Assembly: GCA_023101725.1 (NCBI GenBank)
Contig: JALJCO010000017.1
Span: 61,380-125,379, forward strand
DNA: 64,000 bases
Origin: Atherinomorus stipes
Lineage: Eukaryota; Chordata; Actinopteri; Atheriniformes; Atherinidae
Direction of reading: 5' to 3'
Part shown: one piece after another, positions 1-12,934 of the stretch
Position numbering within the stretch: the first letter of the stretch is position 1
How the letters are laid out: every line of letters begins with the position of its first letter
The notes under the pieces: generated by a model
Told to the model about the DNA's origin: nothing
The model's database searches: none
Seen by the model: only the letters and a program-made list of their open reading frames with translations
Translations under genes and position numbers: made by a program

Positions 1-1574
1 TTTTTACCTTTTTTTCCAAACTTAATTTTTTCCTTGTATTCCTTTTAATTTTTATGTAATTGTAAATAAATTCAGGTGCTAAGGGTTAAACCAGCAGGGC
101 TATTGTCTCATATCGACCTCTGGATCCTGCATCGGATCCTCTCTAAATCAGATTGTGGCAGAATTTGTCATATCACCAAACTTTGAACCATGAACTGCTG
201 AATCCATGTTATAATACATCCTTGTGACTGACGCCGCTTTAATAACCCACAGAGGTGTTAAATGAAGTTGTTGGAAGTTATAAAATGTTCCTTTATCCTG
301 CTTCAGAGATACGAGTGGAAACACGTGACGCCCAGATGTGGATTTAGGATTATTTATGTCGTGCGGTATATAAAAGGGTTAATTTTCACTCAACAAAGAC
401 ACACAACACGTTGGTTAAATTTAGACGGGTTTCTGGTGCGCTCTGCTCTGTTTATTTACACACATCTACAAACACTGTTCAGAAAACCACAGAGTAAAAA
501 TCAGCGTGATCCAGCAAACAAGGTCATTTTTACATAAAATCTCCGGTTTCAGTATCCATCTATCCGCCTCGCCGCTCCATCTATCTCCACACAGGAACTG
601 GGGGAGGGTGGGGGAGGGGTAAAGAGAGCTTATTGTAAACTGTAAGAGGTGTGCAGCAACTGGGACAGATTATGTCTGCGGAAACGAGGACTGCAGGATC
701 CCACCCATCCCCCACATACAAACACTACAGCTCATTTGCGCCTGGCCGGTCAGCGTGCTGCAATAGATAGATTCCTCCCCACCCCCCATCCTCTGCTCAG
801 TCATTCAGACCTGGGAGAGTCAATAACAAGCTGACATCATCATTGGTTTTGTAGGATACAGTGCTGCCTTTATTCTAGCAGCCATACGTGAGAGAGAGAG
901 CAAGAGCAGCATCTTCTGATGAGGCCGGAGGCTGAGCCACCGAATGCAGGTCAGGAGGTGGAGATAGGTGGACACAGACACAGAGGAAGAGGAGGATGTG
1001 ATGTGGGGGGAGGGGGAGGGGAGGAAGGCCACGATACCTTTTCTAAGTGTGACGAGTGACCGAGACGTTTCCACACATGCAGTCGTCCTGAAACTTTCTA
1101 GGGATTTTTCTGGAGCTCTGAATGAAAAAGTTGCATTGACGTGCTTCGGTTTTCCAGATTAAATCATAAACCCAGTCCAGAAAATGACAAAGTGACACTG
1201 GTAAACCAGTAAAACCATTTCCACAGCATCACTTTTACATCTGATGTCCATCCCATAGATGCCACGCTGGAGGATCTATTATGGTGCCGCAATTAAATAC
1301 ATACATATTCGGGGTGCAACAATACGAAAAATTCACAGTTCGGTTCAGTTTGATACTTAAGTGTCACAGTTCAATATTTTTTCAATACAAAAAAAAGTAG
1401 TTTCATGCATAATTTTTTAACCCAATGTGCTTGTGTCTACAACGGTTTACCATCAGGATCATACTCAACTTGGAAACCAAAGTAGCTCCAAACGCCAGAT
1501 CTGAATGTAGACCAACACAGATCCACTGACTTTTCCACACGGAGCTCATCGTCAGAACACAAGTTCATATAATG
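1..1574. other. No gene recognised; simple non-coding DNA
   Basis: I see no open frame with recognisable protein similarity here. The stretch holds a G-rich patch near 600-620, a purine-rich patch near 890-1025 and, from about 1312, a GGGGTGCAACAATACG start typical of fish hAT-type MITEs whose partner end I could not find. A possible TATA-type promoter is listed separately. Confidence 0.4.
322..376 (+). promoter_or_regulatory. Possible TATA promoter with upstream E-box
   Basis: A CACGTG E-box lies at 322-327, and TATATAAAAG at 367-376 follows about 40 bases later. This resembles a core promoter, but no recognisable exon follows. AT-rich repeats make such matches by chance, so this is weak. 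Confidence 0.15.
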
Positions 1575-2835
1575 CAGTGTTAATTTTGACAGCTAACTTC
1601 AAATTTAGTTTTTGTCACAGTCTTTTGACCAAAATGTTGTTTAGTTTTAGTCATAATTTCGTCATCTTCTATCAGTTTTAGTCGACGAAAATATTATATT
1701 ATTGTCGACTAAAATACAGTAGATTCAGTTGACTAAAATATATGGTAAAATATAAATGAGTAAGTTTGAATGACACATGCAGAAACACTACTTTTGCTTA
1801 TTTAGACGAAAAAGTGCATTTTTATGCAATTTGCTTTTATGCAAATATATATAGATATGAAATGAAATTAAGTAAAAATACTTTATTTATCCCTGAAGGG
1901 AAATTGGATAAAGCAATAGGCTTTCTCTCTTTTTGCTTTTTTTTTCTAAATCAATATAACATACAACGTAACAATAATACATAAATGTAAAACTAACACT
2001 ACAACAATCGTTTAATCAATAAGTCTTGTTCTTCAGAGTGATGGCTATATATAGATAAATTGCTGTATATCACTATAGATAGTGATATATGTGTACAGTA
2101 TATATATAAATAATGTGAATAATTAAAATAACAGCCAGTCTGGTGCCTTAGAATAACAGGCATTGCTAATTTAAAAAGTTTTTTTCTTTCCTTTTCACAA
2201 CTCCTGCTTCATTTCATAACACATTTTACATTTTTTTTTATCATCATATCAAAGTAATAAGAAAGTTTTTCCTTCAAAAATAACTGACTTTGCAAAAGCA
2301 CACCAAAATTTGATGTAGTGTTCGCCTGCTTATCTTTGCATGGATTTCAGGTTGACTGTTCTCCTGATGTGGATTCATGCTGGTCGTGTTTCTGCTGGTA
2401 ATAATCGTCGCTCCGCACGGTTTACACGTCTTATTTTGTGTCGCATCATTTCATCATATGTGAAACGTGTCCGTGTGTCAGCTCTTCTTTTTCTCCCTGA
2501 ACATTTTTAAGATCACTTTAATCATGAAGTGTGAAACATGTGAGAACCGTTTAGCATTTCCGCGGGTAACCAAACGTGTGCAGGTCAGCCTCGCGGCACA
2601 AGCTTGGGTTCTCATTGGATGTCTTTTCAATACATCCCGCCTGTCATCACAAACAGTTGTGCTGATTGGATGTCATCGCTGTCAGATACTCTTGTCTCGT
2701 TTTTATTTGTTGACCAAAATGGCATTAACTTTTGTTATAGTTTTGATCCCAGTGCGTTGGTTTTTGTTAGTTTTCGTCTAGAAAAATAGGTCGTTGACGA
2801 AGATGCGAGAATTTTCGTCAACAAAATTAATACTG
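1575..2835. mobile_element. Non-autonomous hAT-like element, 1.26 kb
   Basis: The ends are imperfect inverted repeats: CAGTGTTAATTTTGAC at the left, and the complement of CAGTATTAATTTTGTTGACG at the right. Flanking 8-mers ATATAATG (1567-1574) and ATATAATA (2836-2843) match at 7 of 8 positions, as an 8-bp hAT target duplication would. The interior has stacked TTTTAGTC/GTCGACTAAAA motifs and no transposase. Near 1866-1915 a 'ttatttatccctgaaggga' stretch resembles the 3' tail of fish LINEs or SINEs, suggesting a nested fragment. Confidence 0.7.
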
Positions 2836-2843
2836 ATATAATA

Positions 2844-4338
2844 AATATGTCATCAGTTAATAAAGATGGGAATACATTTATAAAGAACTGATAACATTTC
2901 TAATAAAGTAAATGTGTTTTAATGTATTGAATTGATGTAAAAAAAAATATAATTATTCCACATTTCCTAAATTAATTTAAGCTTGCTCTGCAGCTCATTA
3001 ACGGATCCTAACATCTGATTGGTTACCCTATTTATCAATCCCAAATATGTCAATATATCCCAAAATTATTAGTGGATTAAATGTGGATTTTATGGGACAT
3101 TTTGTCCTAAAAAGAGAACAATAACAACAGTGACATAAATTAATGAAATTGCCATTTAAAGGGTCAAAATCCTTAAAATTATTTAAAGGTTCTGAGCAGG
3201 ACGGAATCGTATCAACTGATTTATGATTAAAAAAATCTGAAAAAAAAAATTAGTTTGTAATGTTTTATAGCAATTCTTTGGAAGTGGACATTTTTGTCTA
3301 TAAGGACAAAAGAGGGTAGTAAATTAAACTGATACCCTGACACCTAAATGTTTATCAGTAACCCTGCCTTTATAAATATTCGTCATCATAAAACCACATA
3401 TGCAGCATGTGCACATCATTTTCACCACAACTAAAAACATGATTCGTAAAAGTTTTACCAAATAGAAACAGAGATAATTATCGATGCAGTCAGGAAAATA
3501 AATCAGCTGCAGAGGCATCTTCGTTCTTAAATCACGAACAGAACAAAAACTGCTGAATGGAAAAAGTAACAGCTACTTCCATTGCTCTTTGAAGTAAAAA
3601 ACAAAAGACAGTCTACTTCATAAATGACAGAATTACTCCCTTTGTCCAGGAACCAGCTGATAAGTTTATATTTCCAACGTTTTAGCTCTGTCTTGCTGTT
3701 GTTAGTTTTATCTACTCTCAACACCTCAGTAGGCAGCAGCCAGCAGCTGTAAAGCCCTTTTCCCCGAGCAGAGTCAGAAACACCTTTCACAGATCTGTTC
3801 TGCAGAACAGCCACAACGGTCAGTCCCGAGATGCATGAAACACTCACAAATAAGCCAAACAAGCCAGTCCAAGCCTGGACCGGTGTGTCCTTTCACAAAT
3901 CATAGTTGCAGAGCCAGAGGAGGAACACCAACTAACATGTTGGTGTTAGCTTGCGGTACATCCCTTATACCAGTGATCCTTAACCACAGGTCTGCAGCCC
4001 AAGCTTGGGGGTCTGTCTCAAAACAGTGCACTTGAGCACTTCAAACACTGTTTTTGAGTGTGTAGAGTGTTCATGCTGTCATTAAAGCGAGAATTCAGGG
4101 TACTGAAAGTACCAGAATGCTGCCCTAATAACGGGCCAAAAACGAAGTGAAAAAATGAAGCACAGTATCGCACTAAACGGACGCCATCTTGCTGACGTAG
4201 AGGAAGAAGCGGGGCTTTCGAACTGCTTTCAGAGCTGAATAATGGTGATGAACGAAGCGGTGGCGACCCCTGCTGCATCGGAGGCGGCATCGTACTGACT
4301 TAAGTGACGTTTATGAAATTATTTAGACATAATTAATA
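2844..4338. other. No gene recognised; AT-rich intergenic DNA
   Basis: Short frames on either strand lack recognisable domains. Around 3970-4100 the sequence resembles the edge of a fish MITE, and a partly complementary stretch near 5690-5760 suggests an older element that the 4347-5543 hAT entered. I could not define its ends. Confidence 0.4.
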
Positions 4339-4346
4339 ATGTATAT

Positions 4347-5543
4347 TAGGGGTGGGCAATATCGTATCGTTTGTAATAATACCGGTAGTTTTTTTTGACA
4401 CCGGTAGAAAATGTAATACTGTGATTACACATGATCACACATGTTCGGCCTGATGACGTCATTCAATCACACTTCAACCCTGCAGCATCTGTTTCCCCAT
4501 CATTGACTCAGTCGTCACAGCTATATTGTTCGTGCCACACAATCCCGGGAAGTTAATCATTTTACACGGACATCAAAATTTGTTAACTTAAGCTGCATTG
4601 CTGCCTCACAGGAACGATAAGTTGTCAGAAATCTGCGCTGCACTTGAACGCAGCGGCGACGGGGAGAGAGGAAGAGCCGACAGGCAGGTAAACTTCTCCA
4701 GCATCTGACAAGCTGATTACGTGTGGAGTCCAGGAGGACGGACATCTGTGTGTTCTGAAGAATCACAGAGTGTCCGGTACTCCAGGGTGGCCGGCGGCCG
4801 ACCAGGTCTCGCTCAGTTCCAGCTGCGTCGCGGGTTTGTCCCGACCTTCGACGTCAACTCTCACCAGCCTTTAACGTAACGTGAGCGTAGCATCCATGAG
4901 TGCGGGGATCCACGAGAAAACAAATGATTAAAATGGCCGTGATTTGCTCCGGAGGCCACGCTGGACACAGGCTGGGTGGGAACTGATGGATGAAGCTACT
5001 AAATGCCGCTAAATGTTTAGCTACAAGGAAGCTAGCAGCACCACTGCAGCACAAGTTCATGTAAACATTAGCAGCGTCCAATAAGTGAGTGGAGCTACAT
5101 GTGAAGATGATGGACAGAGATGAGCTGGTGGACGTTCCACATACATGAATGGTTAGTAAGATAAAGGAAGAAATACAACTAGCTTACTTGCGTGGGCTGA
5201 TGTTTGTAAATGTCATTCAAGTTGCATTTTACATCTTTACCCAGTTTGTGTTGCTCAGTATGTAAAAAATGAAATGATGATTAAAGTAGTAAAAATGGCT
5301 AAACTTGAAACATTTTATCTGTAAAATGCCACATGCAGCAATAATATTAAAACATATGTGTAATAATAATAAATCATGACGCAGTATGGAACTAGAGGCT
5401 TTATTAAAAGTGAATATCAGTGAAAGGATTTTACAGAAGCTCTGACTTCTCAATAAGACATCAATATCGTCTGTGATATCGTCATTGAGATATTTTGGAA
5501 AATATATCATCATATCATTTTTTGGCAATATCGCCCACCCCTA
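4347..5543. mobile_element. hAT-type MITE with perfect 8-bp duplication
   Basis: The element opens with TAGGGGTGGGCAATATCG and closes with the complementary CGCCCACCCCTA. The 8-mer ATGTATAT occurs immediately outside both ends (4339-4346 and 5544-5551), so both boundaries are exact. TAGGGGTGGGC-type ends with 8-bp duplications are characteristic of hAT elements in fish. The 1197-bp interior carries GATATCG-rich subterminal sequence and no transposase, so it is non-autonomous. Confidence 0.85.
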
Positions 5544-5551
5544 ATGTATAT

Positions 5552-6056
5552 GTAGCATGCTACCAAGCTGTTCACTCCCTGATGACAGTTATGATCTGGT
5601 CATGTGTTTGAGGCCGCGGTTTTACCGGCTCAGTAGAGTTAGCATACATTAGCGGGCAATGCTAGTCCGTCACTTCCTGTAAGTGCAGTGCTCTGTTTGG
5701 GTCAGCATTTAGTGACAATAGTGTGCACTACAGACGAAGTACACAGTGCAAACTAGGCACCGAATTCCAGTGCCCTCGGGCAAGTGTGCGGTTTGAGGCA
5801 GGCTCTGGGTCTTGGGCACCACATAGAGGGCAGTGAAATACTTTCAGTTTTGTACCTGTCGGCCATGAGCGCCGTGAGGGCCGCACACTTTCAATAAGCA
5901 ATGCTGTTATCCAATGGGTACACAGTTGTAGTATAACTTCCCACCACCTGGTGGCGGTAGACAACAAGTCAGGTATCTGTTCAGCAAAATACTGTCAGCA
6001 GAGCAAGACTCTCAGCCAGCCAACAGGTTGAGAGGGACCCAACTGCAGTCACGATA
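5552..6056. other. No gene recognised
   Basis: This is a continuation of the possible older element interrupted by the 4347-5543 hAT. The stretch 5690-5760 partly mirrors sequence near 4013-4080. No coding signal was recognised. Confidence 0.35.
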
Positions 6057-6272
6057 CGTCGCCATATATCCAATCCACGCCAGAAGTCTCAAGCGGAAGT
6101 TTCTTCTTTATGTAACTTACTAAAATCTAACCCTAACCCCTCCCTTAACCCTAACCACCCGACTACACCACATGCATCTGGGTTGCAAGCCGCAGATAGA
6201 TACTCTTGGCGGTGTTGAACTAACTTCCGCTTGAGACTTCAGGTATGGATTGGATGTATGGCGGCGCCCTTG
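6057..6272. mobile_element. Short palindromic MITE with telomere-like core
   Basis: Arms of about 40-45 bases are near-perfect inverted copies. They carry CAATCCACGCCAGAAGTCTC on the left and the complement of a closely matching block on the right. Between them, 6131-6160 holds CTAACCCTAACCCC and a second CCCTAACC run. The size and symmetry fit a MITE. The superfamily is not clear and no target duplication was settled. Confidence 0.6.
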
Positions 6273-8032
6273 TCGGCCATCGTAACTGCAGGAAGATGCT
6301 CTTTTTAAATTGTAGCTTGCTCAGAAGAGTTTTCCAACATTGCCAACCCTAGCTTTAATCAACCGAAGCGTTATGAATGATGAAAAAAAGAAAAACAACC
6401 ACAGCTGTTAACTCTGTGTTGTTGCTGGGTGTGTTGTTACGGTAAGACGTATGTGCAAACGTCACTACGCAGTCGCTGAACGTAAATGCAGCAAGTGGTG
6501 TCCCAATTCCTAGGGAAGTTTACAAAGCTTTACCCCTTGTGGCTTCAATTCGAGGTTGTAGTGGTAGTGAATAAGGGCTAGTGGTTGAAAGTAGGGGGAA
6601 CGTTGGGATTGGGCCTGTGTGAAAGCACCCTTAATCATTTACATGGCCTATCATCATGTGTTTCATTCACATTGAACCAGTGTAAAGGAGCCTGAAGACA
6701 CTTTGCACCATTTTATTAATGAGACATGTCTAAGAAATGCCAGAGTGCAGATGATTCATACTTGTCTGCCTCTTAATGAAGAGTATGAACAATGACATTT
6801 AAAAAGTTAAAACATGTTTAGACTCTTAATTAGAGAAAAAGCCAGAGCTGTTAGTTCAAAATACTAAAAATGACACTTCAGCTTTAGATCTGTTCAGTTT
6901 TGACCATGGATGTTTTCGATTTCTTTATTTTTTGCTTTTTTATTTTTTAGATTGACAATAAAATACATTTTCCAAACATTAATAGAACTTGAGTTTACCA
7001 GAGCAATGCCTGTGTGTCTTATTTGATGCAGTCATCCACCAACTATTGTTATGCGAATAAAATGCAATTAATCAAGATTAATTAATTAATTACAAAGCCT
7101 CTAATTTAATAGATAATTCTTTCTTAATTGAATCCCACCCCTAGTAATTACTGTTACTTTGGTACTGTGAAGGAAAAGTAGTCAGCCAGAATGTGTCATT
7201 TATTTTTTCTCTCAGAGAAACAAGTTAAATTGTTGAGAATAAAGTTAAAATGAGGAAAACACAATCAAGTCTTTAAAATGAATTCCAACCGGGTTTACTC
7301 TACAAAACATAATGCCTTGCATTAACGAGCTAGTGACATTATGGCTTACTTCAGAGTGGACTTTAGCAACAAAGAAATTCATTCCCTTTTAACACATAAA
7401 CACAAAATTATCATAAGTATTTATACTTAGAAAGACTGTCAGAGATTGCCTCTATCCAGACGGAGAAACCACACCAACTTGAAAGATGTGACTGCAAGCG
7501 GAAATAGCCAGCAACGGACAGATGAAGGGGGTATCGATGGTAACACCTGCATGCAATACAAAGAGGATACGTGGTATCAGATGGAGAAAGACAGCTGATC
7601 AAGCTGTTTGACCCTGAAGGCGTGGAACTCAGACGGGCACAGCAATTGAGGCATCGGTATTACCACAATAAAGGTCCCAAGGCTCTATGGATTGTAAAGG
7701 CCATTTATGCTTGACGCAGAAAACAGATATGCAGACAGATGGACAGTTACGTCCATGTCCTGCTTCGGTCATGCTCGTTTTGGAGGGCTAGTGCATCCGT
7801 CACATGATGCAGAAATACCACCAGAAAACCACAGGGTGAGTGGTGAGCTGTAAAGCTGATAGGCGATCAGCGACAAGAAAAAACAGAGAAGAAGAAGAGG
7901 AACAGTTGGGGAAAAAAAGCAGAAGAAGAAGCAGACCAAAAAAATAACTGCAGTGATGAAGAAAGGCTGTGAATGTGGTTGTAAACTACTTAGCGGAGCC
8001 GTACCGCCACCAACTGGAGTCTTAAACAGACA
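6273..8032. other. No gene recognised
   Basis: This interval is AT-rich, with fragments of fish repeats. Near 6490-6610 there is a 'cccaatt...gggattgggcc' MITE-like piece related in style to 37109-38035. Around 7700-8000 is a GC-richer stretch without open frames of note. Confidence 0.35.
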
Positions 8033-8858
8033 TTAGGGATGGACATATCAATACCTTGGAGTCGATATTTTGATACCAGTCAGACAAAATATTGGAATTA
8101 ATACTTTTTGGGGTATCGGGATACCACTGTACAGATACAAAACATGCAATTTCTTTCCACTTCTGAGAGTTTTAGGCAATGAAATTAAGTACGAAAGCAG
8201 GCAGATTCTAGCTTCTGTCACATGATGGTGGTAGACTATCACATTGTTTCCCAATCCTGGTCCTCAGGGACCCCTGTCCTGCATGTATTCCAGGTTTCCA
8301 ACTCCACCACACCTGATTCAGATCAACTGAAATGCTCATTACGTTCTTTGCAAGCTGGTAACAAGCCTTTTATCTGAATCAGGTATGTTAAAGTAGGAAC
8401 ATCTTGAAAACCAGCAGGGCAGGGGTCCTTGAGGACCAGGACTGGGAAACACTGGCCTATCAGATTCTAGCTTCTGTGTCTCATGATGGTGGTAGCCTAT
8501 CAGATGTCTTGATGATGTTGCTACTGTTAGTGATGATGATGTTTTGGTATTTTTCAGTGGTTTTTATTGCACATTATGTTTTGATAAATTTATAATATTA
8601 CTCTTACGTTTTATATTTGAACATTTTCCACTGAATAAATGTGAATAAGCTTTACCTGTACTTACGTTATTTGATCATTGAGAGAAGTTTTTAATCTTAT
8701 TTTTGTTTAATTTCTGAATCAGTATGATTAAGTTTTATTTATTTAATATTGCCCTTGAATTTAAGATATTAATGCAAAAAGTATCAGTATCAATGAAAAA
8801 GTACTATAAACTACTGGTATCATATTGACAGGGACAATTTTGGTATCGCCCATCCCCA
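8033..8858. repeat. Dispersed repeat family copy 1 (GGGATGG ends)
   Basis: The ends AGGGATGGAC and the complement of GTATCGCCCATCCCC form an imperfect inverted repeat. A second copy of the same family lies inverted at 57333-57966. Shared blocks include the segment with GATGATGTTTTGGTATTTTT. A separate MITE (8242-8454) is nested inside. The terminal style suggests a hAT-like non-autonomous element, but the flanks are too diverged to show a target duplication. Confidence 0.6.
8242..8454. mobile_element. Nested hAT-like MITE (TGTTTCCCA ends)
   Basis: This 213-bp element has about 35-bp terminal inverted repeats, TGTTTCCCAATCCTGGTCCT at the left and the complementary AGGACCAGGACTGGGAAACA at the right. 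Flanking 8-mers GACTATCA (8234-8241) and GCCTATCA (8455-8462) match at 7 of 8. The related repeat at 57333-57966 has GCCTATCA without the insert and so gives an empty site. The family is abundant in fish as 'CAGTGTTTCCCA' MITEs (from memory). Confidence 0.8.
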
Positions 8859-9196
8859 ATGGACGTTAGATCACAGAGTTCTTAACACAACACTACTGAC
8901 TAGTGGATGAATTGACATAGGCCATGTCCCCAAGTCGCCAAAGCCGGTTCAGGTGTAAAGACGGTGGCGAAAAATTGGAGAAAGGTTTCGCCATCTCCAG
9001 GAAACCGCTGTCGTACATACTAAAAGGCTGCAGGCGGTGCTATGATGATTGAGGGGCAAATAAGGGCTCACCTCGCATCTCGTGACATGCATGCCAGCTC
9101 ACTCCCGCTGTTGACGGTACAGTCGCGGTAATTTGTTGTAAAATTTTGGTGCTGAAGCTGTAAACAAGCACAACACCACAGTTGGTCACCAACGCT

Positions 9197-10350
9197 ATAG
9201 GGGATTATCACGCTTACCGGAACTTCCCGGTATTTGGGCACTTCCTCTTCCGGGCCATTTTAACATCAGGCGTTCCTGCTCTGTTATACTGTTTAAATCG
9301 GATAAACTCCAAACATACTTAAGTTTTCATTCCAGACTGAAGTGATACTGGATCAAAAGCTGGATCAAAGCGATCGATTCGCCGCGGTGAAGGGCCGAAC
9401 TTTATAATAAAACACGTTTGTTTGTCGCCGGTGGGGCACAAAAACGCACGACACCGGCACTTCACAGCATGCTAGCATTAGCCAGCTAGCGTTTACTGAT
9501 GTGCTTAACATTGTGAGTCTTAAAACACACAAACATCTAAAAAATCGGGTCTGTACCTCCCTGTTTCCAGTGGAACAACTGGGGACTGCCAAAAAAAGGA
9601 GACGCTTTCAGATGCTTGTGTGTTTTCAGCCGCACAAAGTTAGGCACGTCATCAAGCTGGCTAATGCTAACCTGCTAACAGTAGTCCGCCAGCTACTACT
9701 CTGTTAAACTTTGTAAATTGGATAAACGCCAATGCCAAGTTTTCATTCCAGACTGAAGTGATGCTAAGGAAGAAGTGGATCAAAACGACCAATTCGCCGC
9801 GGTGAAGGACCGAACTTTATAATAAAACGACACACGTTTGTTTGTAGCGGGCAGTCTGCACATTCGTGTTGGCAGGCTAGCATTAGCCAGCTCGATGACG
9901 TGCCTAACTTTGTGCGGCTGAAAACACACAAGCATCTGAAAGCGTCTCCTTTCTTGGCAGTCCCCAGTTGTTCCACTGGAAACAGGGAGGTACAGACCCG
10001 ATTTTCAGATGTTTGTGTGTTTTAAGACGCACAATGTTAAGCACATCAGTAAACGCTAGCTGGCTAATGCTAGCATGCTGTGAAGTGCCGGTGTCGTACG
10101 GTGTTGTGCCCCAGAGGTGACAAACAAACGTGTGTTTTATTATAAAGTTCGGCCCTTCACCGCGGCGAATCGATCGCTTTGATCCAGCTTTTGATCCAGT
10201 ATCACTTCAGTCTGGAATGAAAACTTAAGTATGTTTGGAGTTTATCCGATTTAAACAGTATAACAGAGCAGAAACGGCTGATGTTAAAATGGCCCGGAAG
10301 ATGAAGTGTCCAAATACCGGGAAGTTCCGGTGAGCGTGATAATCCCCTAT
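9197..10350. repeat. 1.15-kb foldback (inverted repeat) element
   Basis: The left arm (9197 to about 9683) and right arm (about 9872 to 10350) are near-identical inverted copies, both ending in ATAGGGGATTATCACGC. The 190-bp spacer (about 9725-9850) contains a third, direct copy of part of the left arm, including TTCGCCGCGGTGAAGG. No transposase frame is present. The single strand could form a hairpin with a stem of roughly 480 bp. The class is unknown, and the flanks do not show a clear duplication. Confidence 0.8.
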
Positions 10351-11666
10351 TGTTGTTGAAGTGATCGGCGTCATGTTCGTCACACTGACGTCACATCCTC
10401 CAGTTGAGCAGCATCACTGTTCTGATGGAACGCTCAGGGTCCAGGTTTCGGATCTCTCCACCTGGCACCTGGTTTCAGACATGACTGGTTTCATCGAAGC
10501 TAATCCCAGTTTCGTGGGGATTAAATGGCAGATTTCTAAAAAACTTGTAGTTTTACTGCAATTCGGCGCCGTGGGGACGGCCCCTCAATAACCATGGCAG
10601 CGTAAAAAATGCATGGAAGTATAAAGGCACCACGTATAACAACGTTTATAAAGAACGTTCCCATTTACATAAATAGGCCTTTCATATAAACTCGCCATAT
10701 GGCATTGCCATCAACTGTATTTCAACATTTTTCTCTGAGGAAAAACCCTCTCCAATTTTGCACAGGCTAAATGCTAACAGATCATGTTTGGAAATAAGAA
10801 CTGTTCTCAAACATTTTACCTGGAAATATAAAAATAAAAACTAATGAAAAGCTGGATATCTTACTGTTTGTGAGTAGTGTACTGTGTTTATGTCTGTGAG
10901 TGTGTGTGAATGGATGGATTAGTTGCTGATGAACCAGTCGAGCAGTTCGTGTCGTTATTTTCGTCTTGCTCTTATAAAGAAAGTAAATACTTTCCAATGT
11001 GTCGAACTGTTCCTTGAAAGATAGAAATGCAGACATGCAGGCAGTCAAAGCCACAACTGCTCTGCCCTTCCCCATTACACACGGACAAACCCTGTACTGT
11101 CTGAACACACACACACACCCACACACACACAGCCTACACAACATTCCGATCGATTTTCCACACTTGGGTTCAGCATTCCAGCCTGGTGTAAGCTGCTTTC
11201 CTCCCACTGCACACAGGAAGCCTTGTGTGTGTGTTACTGTGTGTTGGTGTGTTATTGTGTGTTGGGAGCTTCAGGCGTTGCAGTGAAAGGCGTTCTCTGT
11301 CAGATCAGCTGTCCACAGCTCAGTTTCTAATTTGTGACTGCAACGAAGTGGAGGATGTACAGGAGCGGACAGAAATAATCTGACCAGCGGTCAACCTTCA
11401 GGGTGTGTGGACGGCACGTTGTCCTCCATAATGAACGTTTAACCGTTTGTTTTGTTTTTCATTAGTTCAGTTTTTGTTTCCAGCTGATTATAACAGAGGT
11501 GCTCCCACCTTCTTTGTATGACACAGCAACTTATCTGTTATCTACTGCAACTTTATAGGACACTAAATTTATCTTAGATCAATCAGAATTATTTGAAAAT
11601 AACTAATTGTGTTCAACAGTAAGGAAAAACTTTTGACAAATTAAACTAAATTTATGCTCCAATGTT
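10351..11666. other. No gene recognised; CA repeat at about 11107
   Basis: Frames in this stretch lack recognisable domains. An interrupted (CA)n microsatellite lies at about 11107-11130, and GT-rich runs follow near 11225-11262. Confidence 0.4.
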
Positions 11667-12109
11667 TTAAAGGCCTACAACGTAACTTTCAGACCTTAAA
11701 AATATGTGTTTCTGACTCGTTTTGATGGCACATCAACATTCATCATGCCCATTTTCAAGCAGTCACTGCCCAGAAGCCTCTCAAGGCTCAGAAACTGCAC
11801 CATGTAACTTTTGTATCTGGGGTGGGGCCATGACATTGGTTGCGCACTGTGTCATATGCTAGCAAATGGATACGAACCAGACATGAACAAAGCAGGTGTT
11901 TTGAACATCATGTCAGATTAAGCAAAGAAATTCAAGGAAACATTACTGGAGGAAGAGAGGAAAGGACAAAACAAGAATCAAGATAAGACTGTCTTTTACT
12001 GGCTGGAGTGAATCACAGTACAGGTAGGATGAAGGTGGATGCTAGTTGAGCCGAAGATAGGGGGCGTGTCACTGAGAAAACTGCTAAAAGTTCCGTTGTG
12101 GGTCTTTAA
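11667..12109. mobile_element. TTAA-target MITE (T2/Kolobok-like)
   Basis: The left end reads TTTTAAAGGCCTACAACG. The right end is the complement of TTTAAAGACCCACAACGG, giving inverted ends of about 24 bases with three mismatches. TTAA sits at both edges (11667-11670, 12106-12109), consistent with a TTAA target duplication. TTAAAGG-type ends match the T2 MITE group assigned to TTAA-inserting (Kolobok-like) elements. There is no coding capacity in the 443 bp. Confidence 0.65.
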
Positions 12110-12934
12110 AGAGTTATAAATTCATGACGTTAACAAAACTGAATCAGTTCGTGATATTCTATCAGGTCGCTTGGCGGGTTTCAGTGGTAAAATCTTTGGG
12201 CTCGGTCTCTCTGACTAAAAAATGCTGCCCAGTTTCAGGAGCTCTCAACAGGGTTTTAAAGACAACATGCTGTCCACACTGCAAACACAGTCAGACTATT
12301 TCCGACCTGCAGATCCTCCACTTTGAACAAATGTTTTGTGGTGCCCTACCAACACCCCTCAAAAGATTTCCATATTTACCAAGTTATTTGTCTTACTTTC
12401 CAGAGTAAATCCTCACCACTGTAGACTTCAGGCATCAGTTTAACTCACTATCTTCTTTAGTCATTACGGACAAAAATGTTCACCTTTAAAGAAATTATAG
12501 AAAACTTCAAATATTAAGGGGCGCCCCCAAGTGGTGGCCAGTGCAACCACGAAGAAAAAGCTGGAACAACACTACCCACCCTTGCAAAAATTTTGTTTTT
12601 TCATTTACACCAACATTTACATAAAACAGCACAGCATGCTTTGTTTATATTTGAATAAAATATTTCAAATCTAATACCAATAAATAAAATAACAGCTAAT
12701 AAATCAGGCGTGCAGAGAGCACCTCACATGTTGGGCCCTACTGAAAGGTCCTTAAAGTGAAACTACGGCCGTTTCTCAATACCAAATATGTACTGGAACG
12801 AAATGCTTTTAATTTAAAAGCATTGCCCCGAGGCCGCGTTTGGTCTATTTTAGTATTTTCCAGGAGTGACGACACACGTGACACGGCAAGATGGCGATGG
12901 CGGTGCATGCCCAACTGGCTTCCCTTTCCCCTAT
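12110..12934. other. No gene recognised
   Basis: AT-rich DNA without recognisable coding sequence. The last 100 bases, which include CAAGATGGCG, are GC-richer and abut the truncated 3' side of the Tc1-like pseudogene. Confidence 0.35.

Noticed and set aside
8033..8858. An 8-bp target duplication around this repeat
   Set aside because: Flanks such as AGACATTA and GGACGTTA are only loosely similar and the ends are not exact, so I did not claim it.
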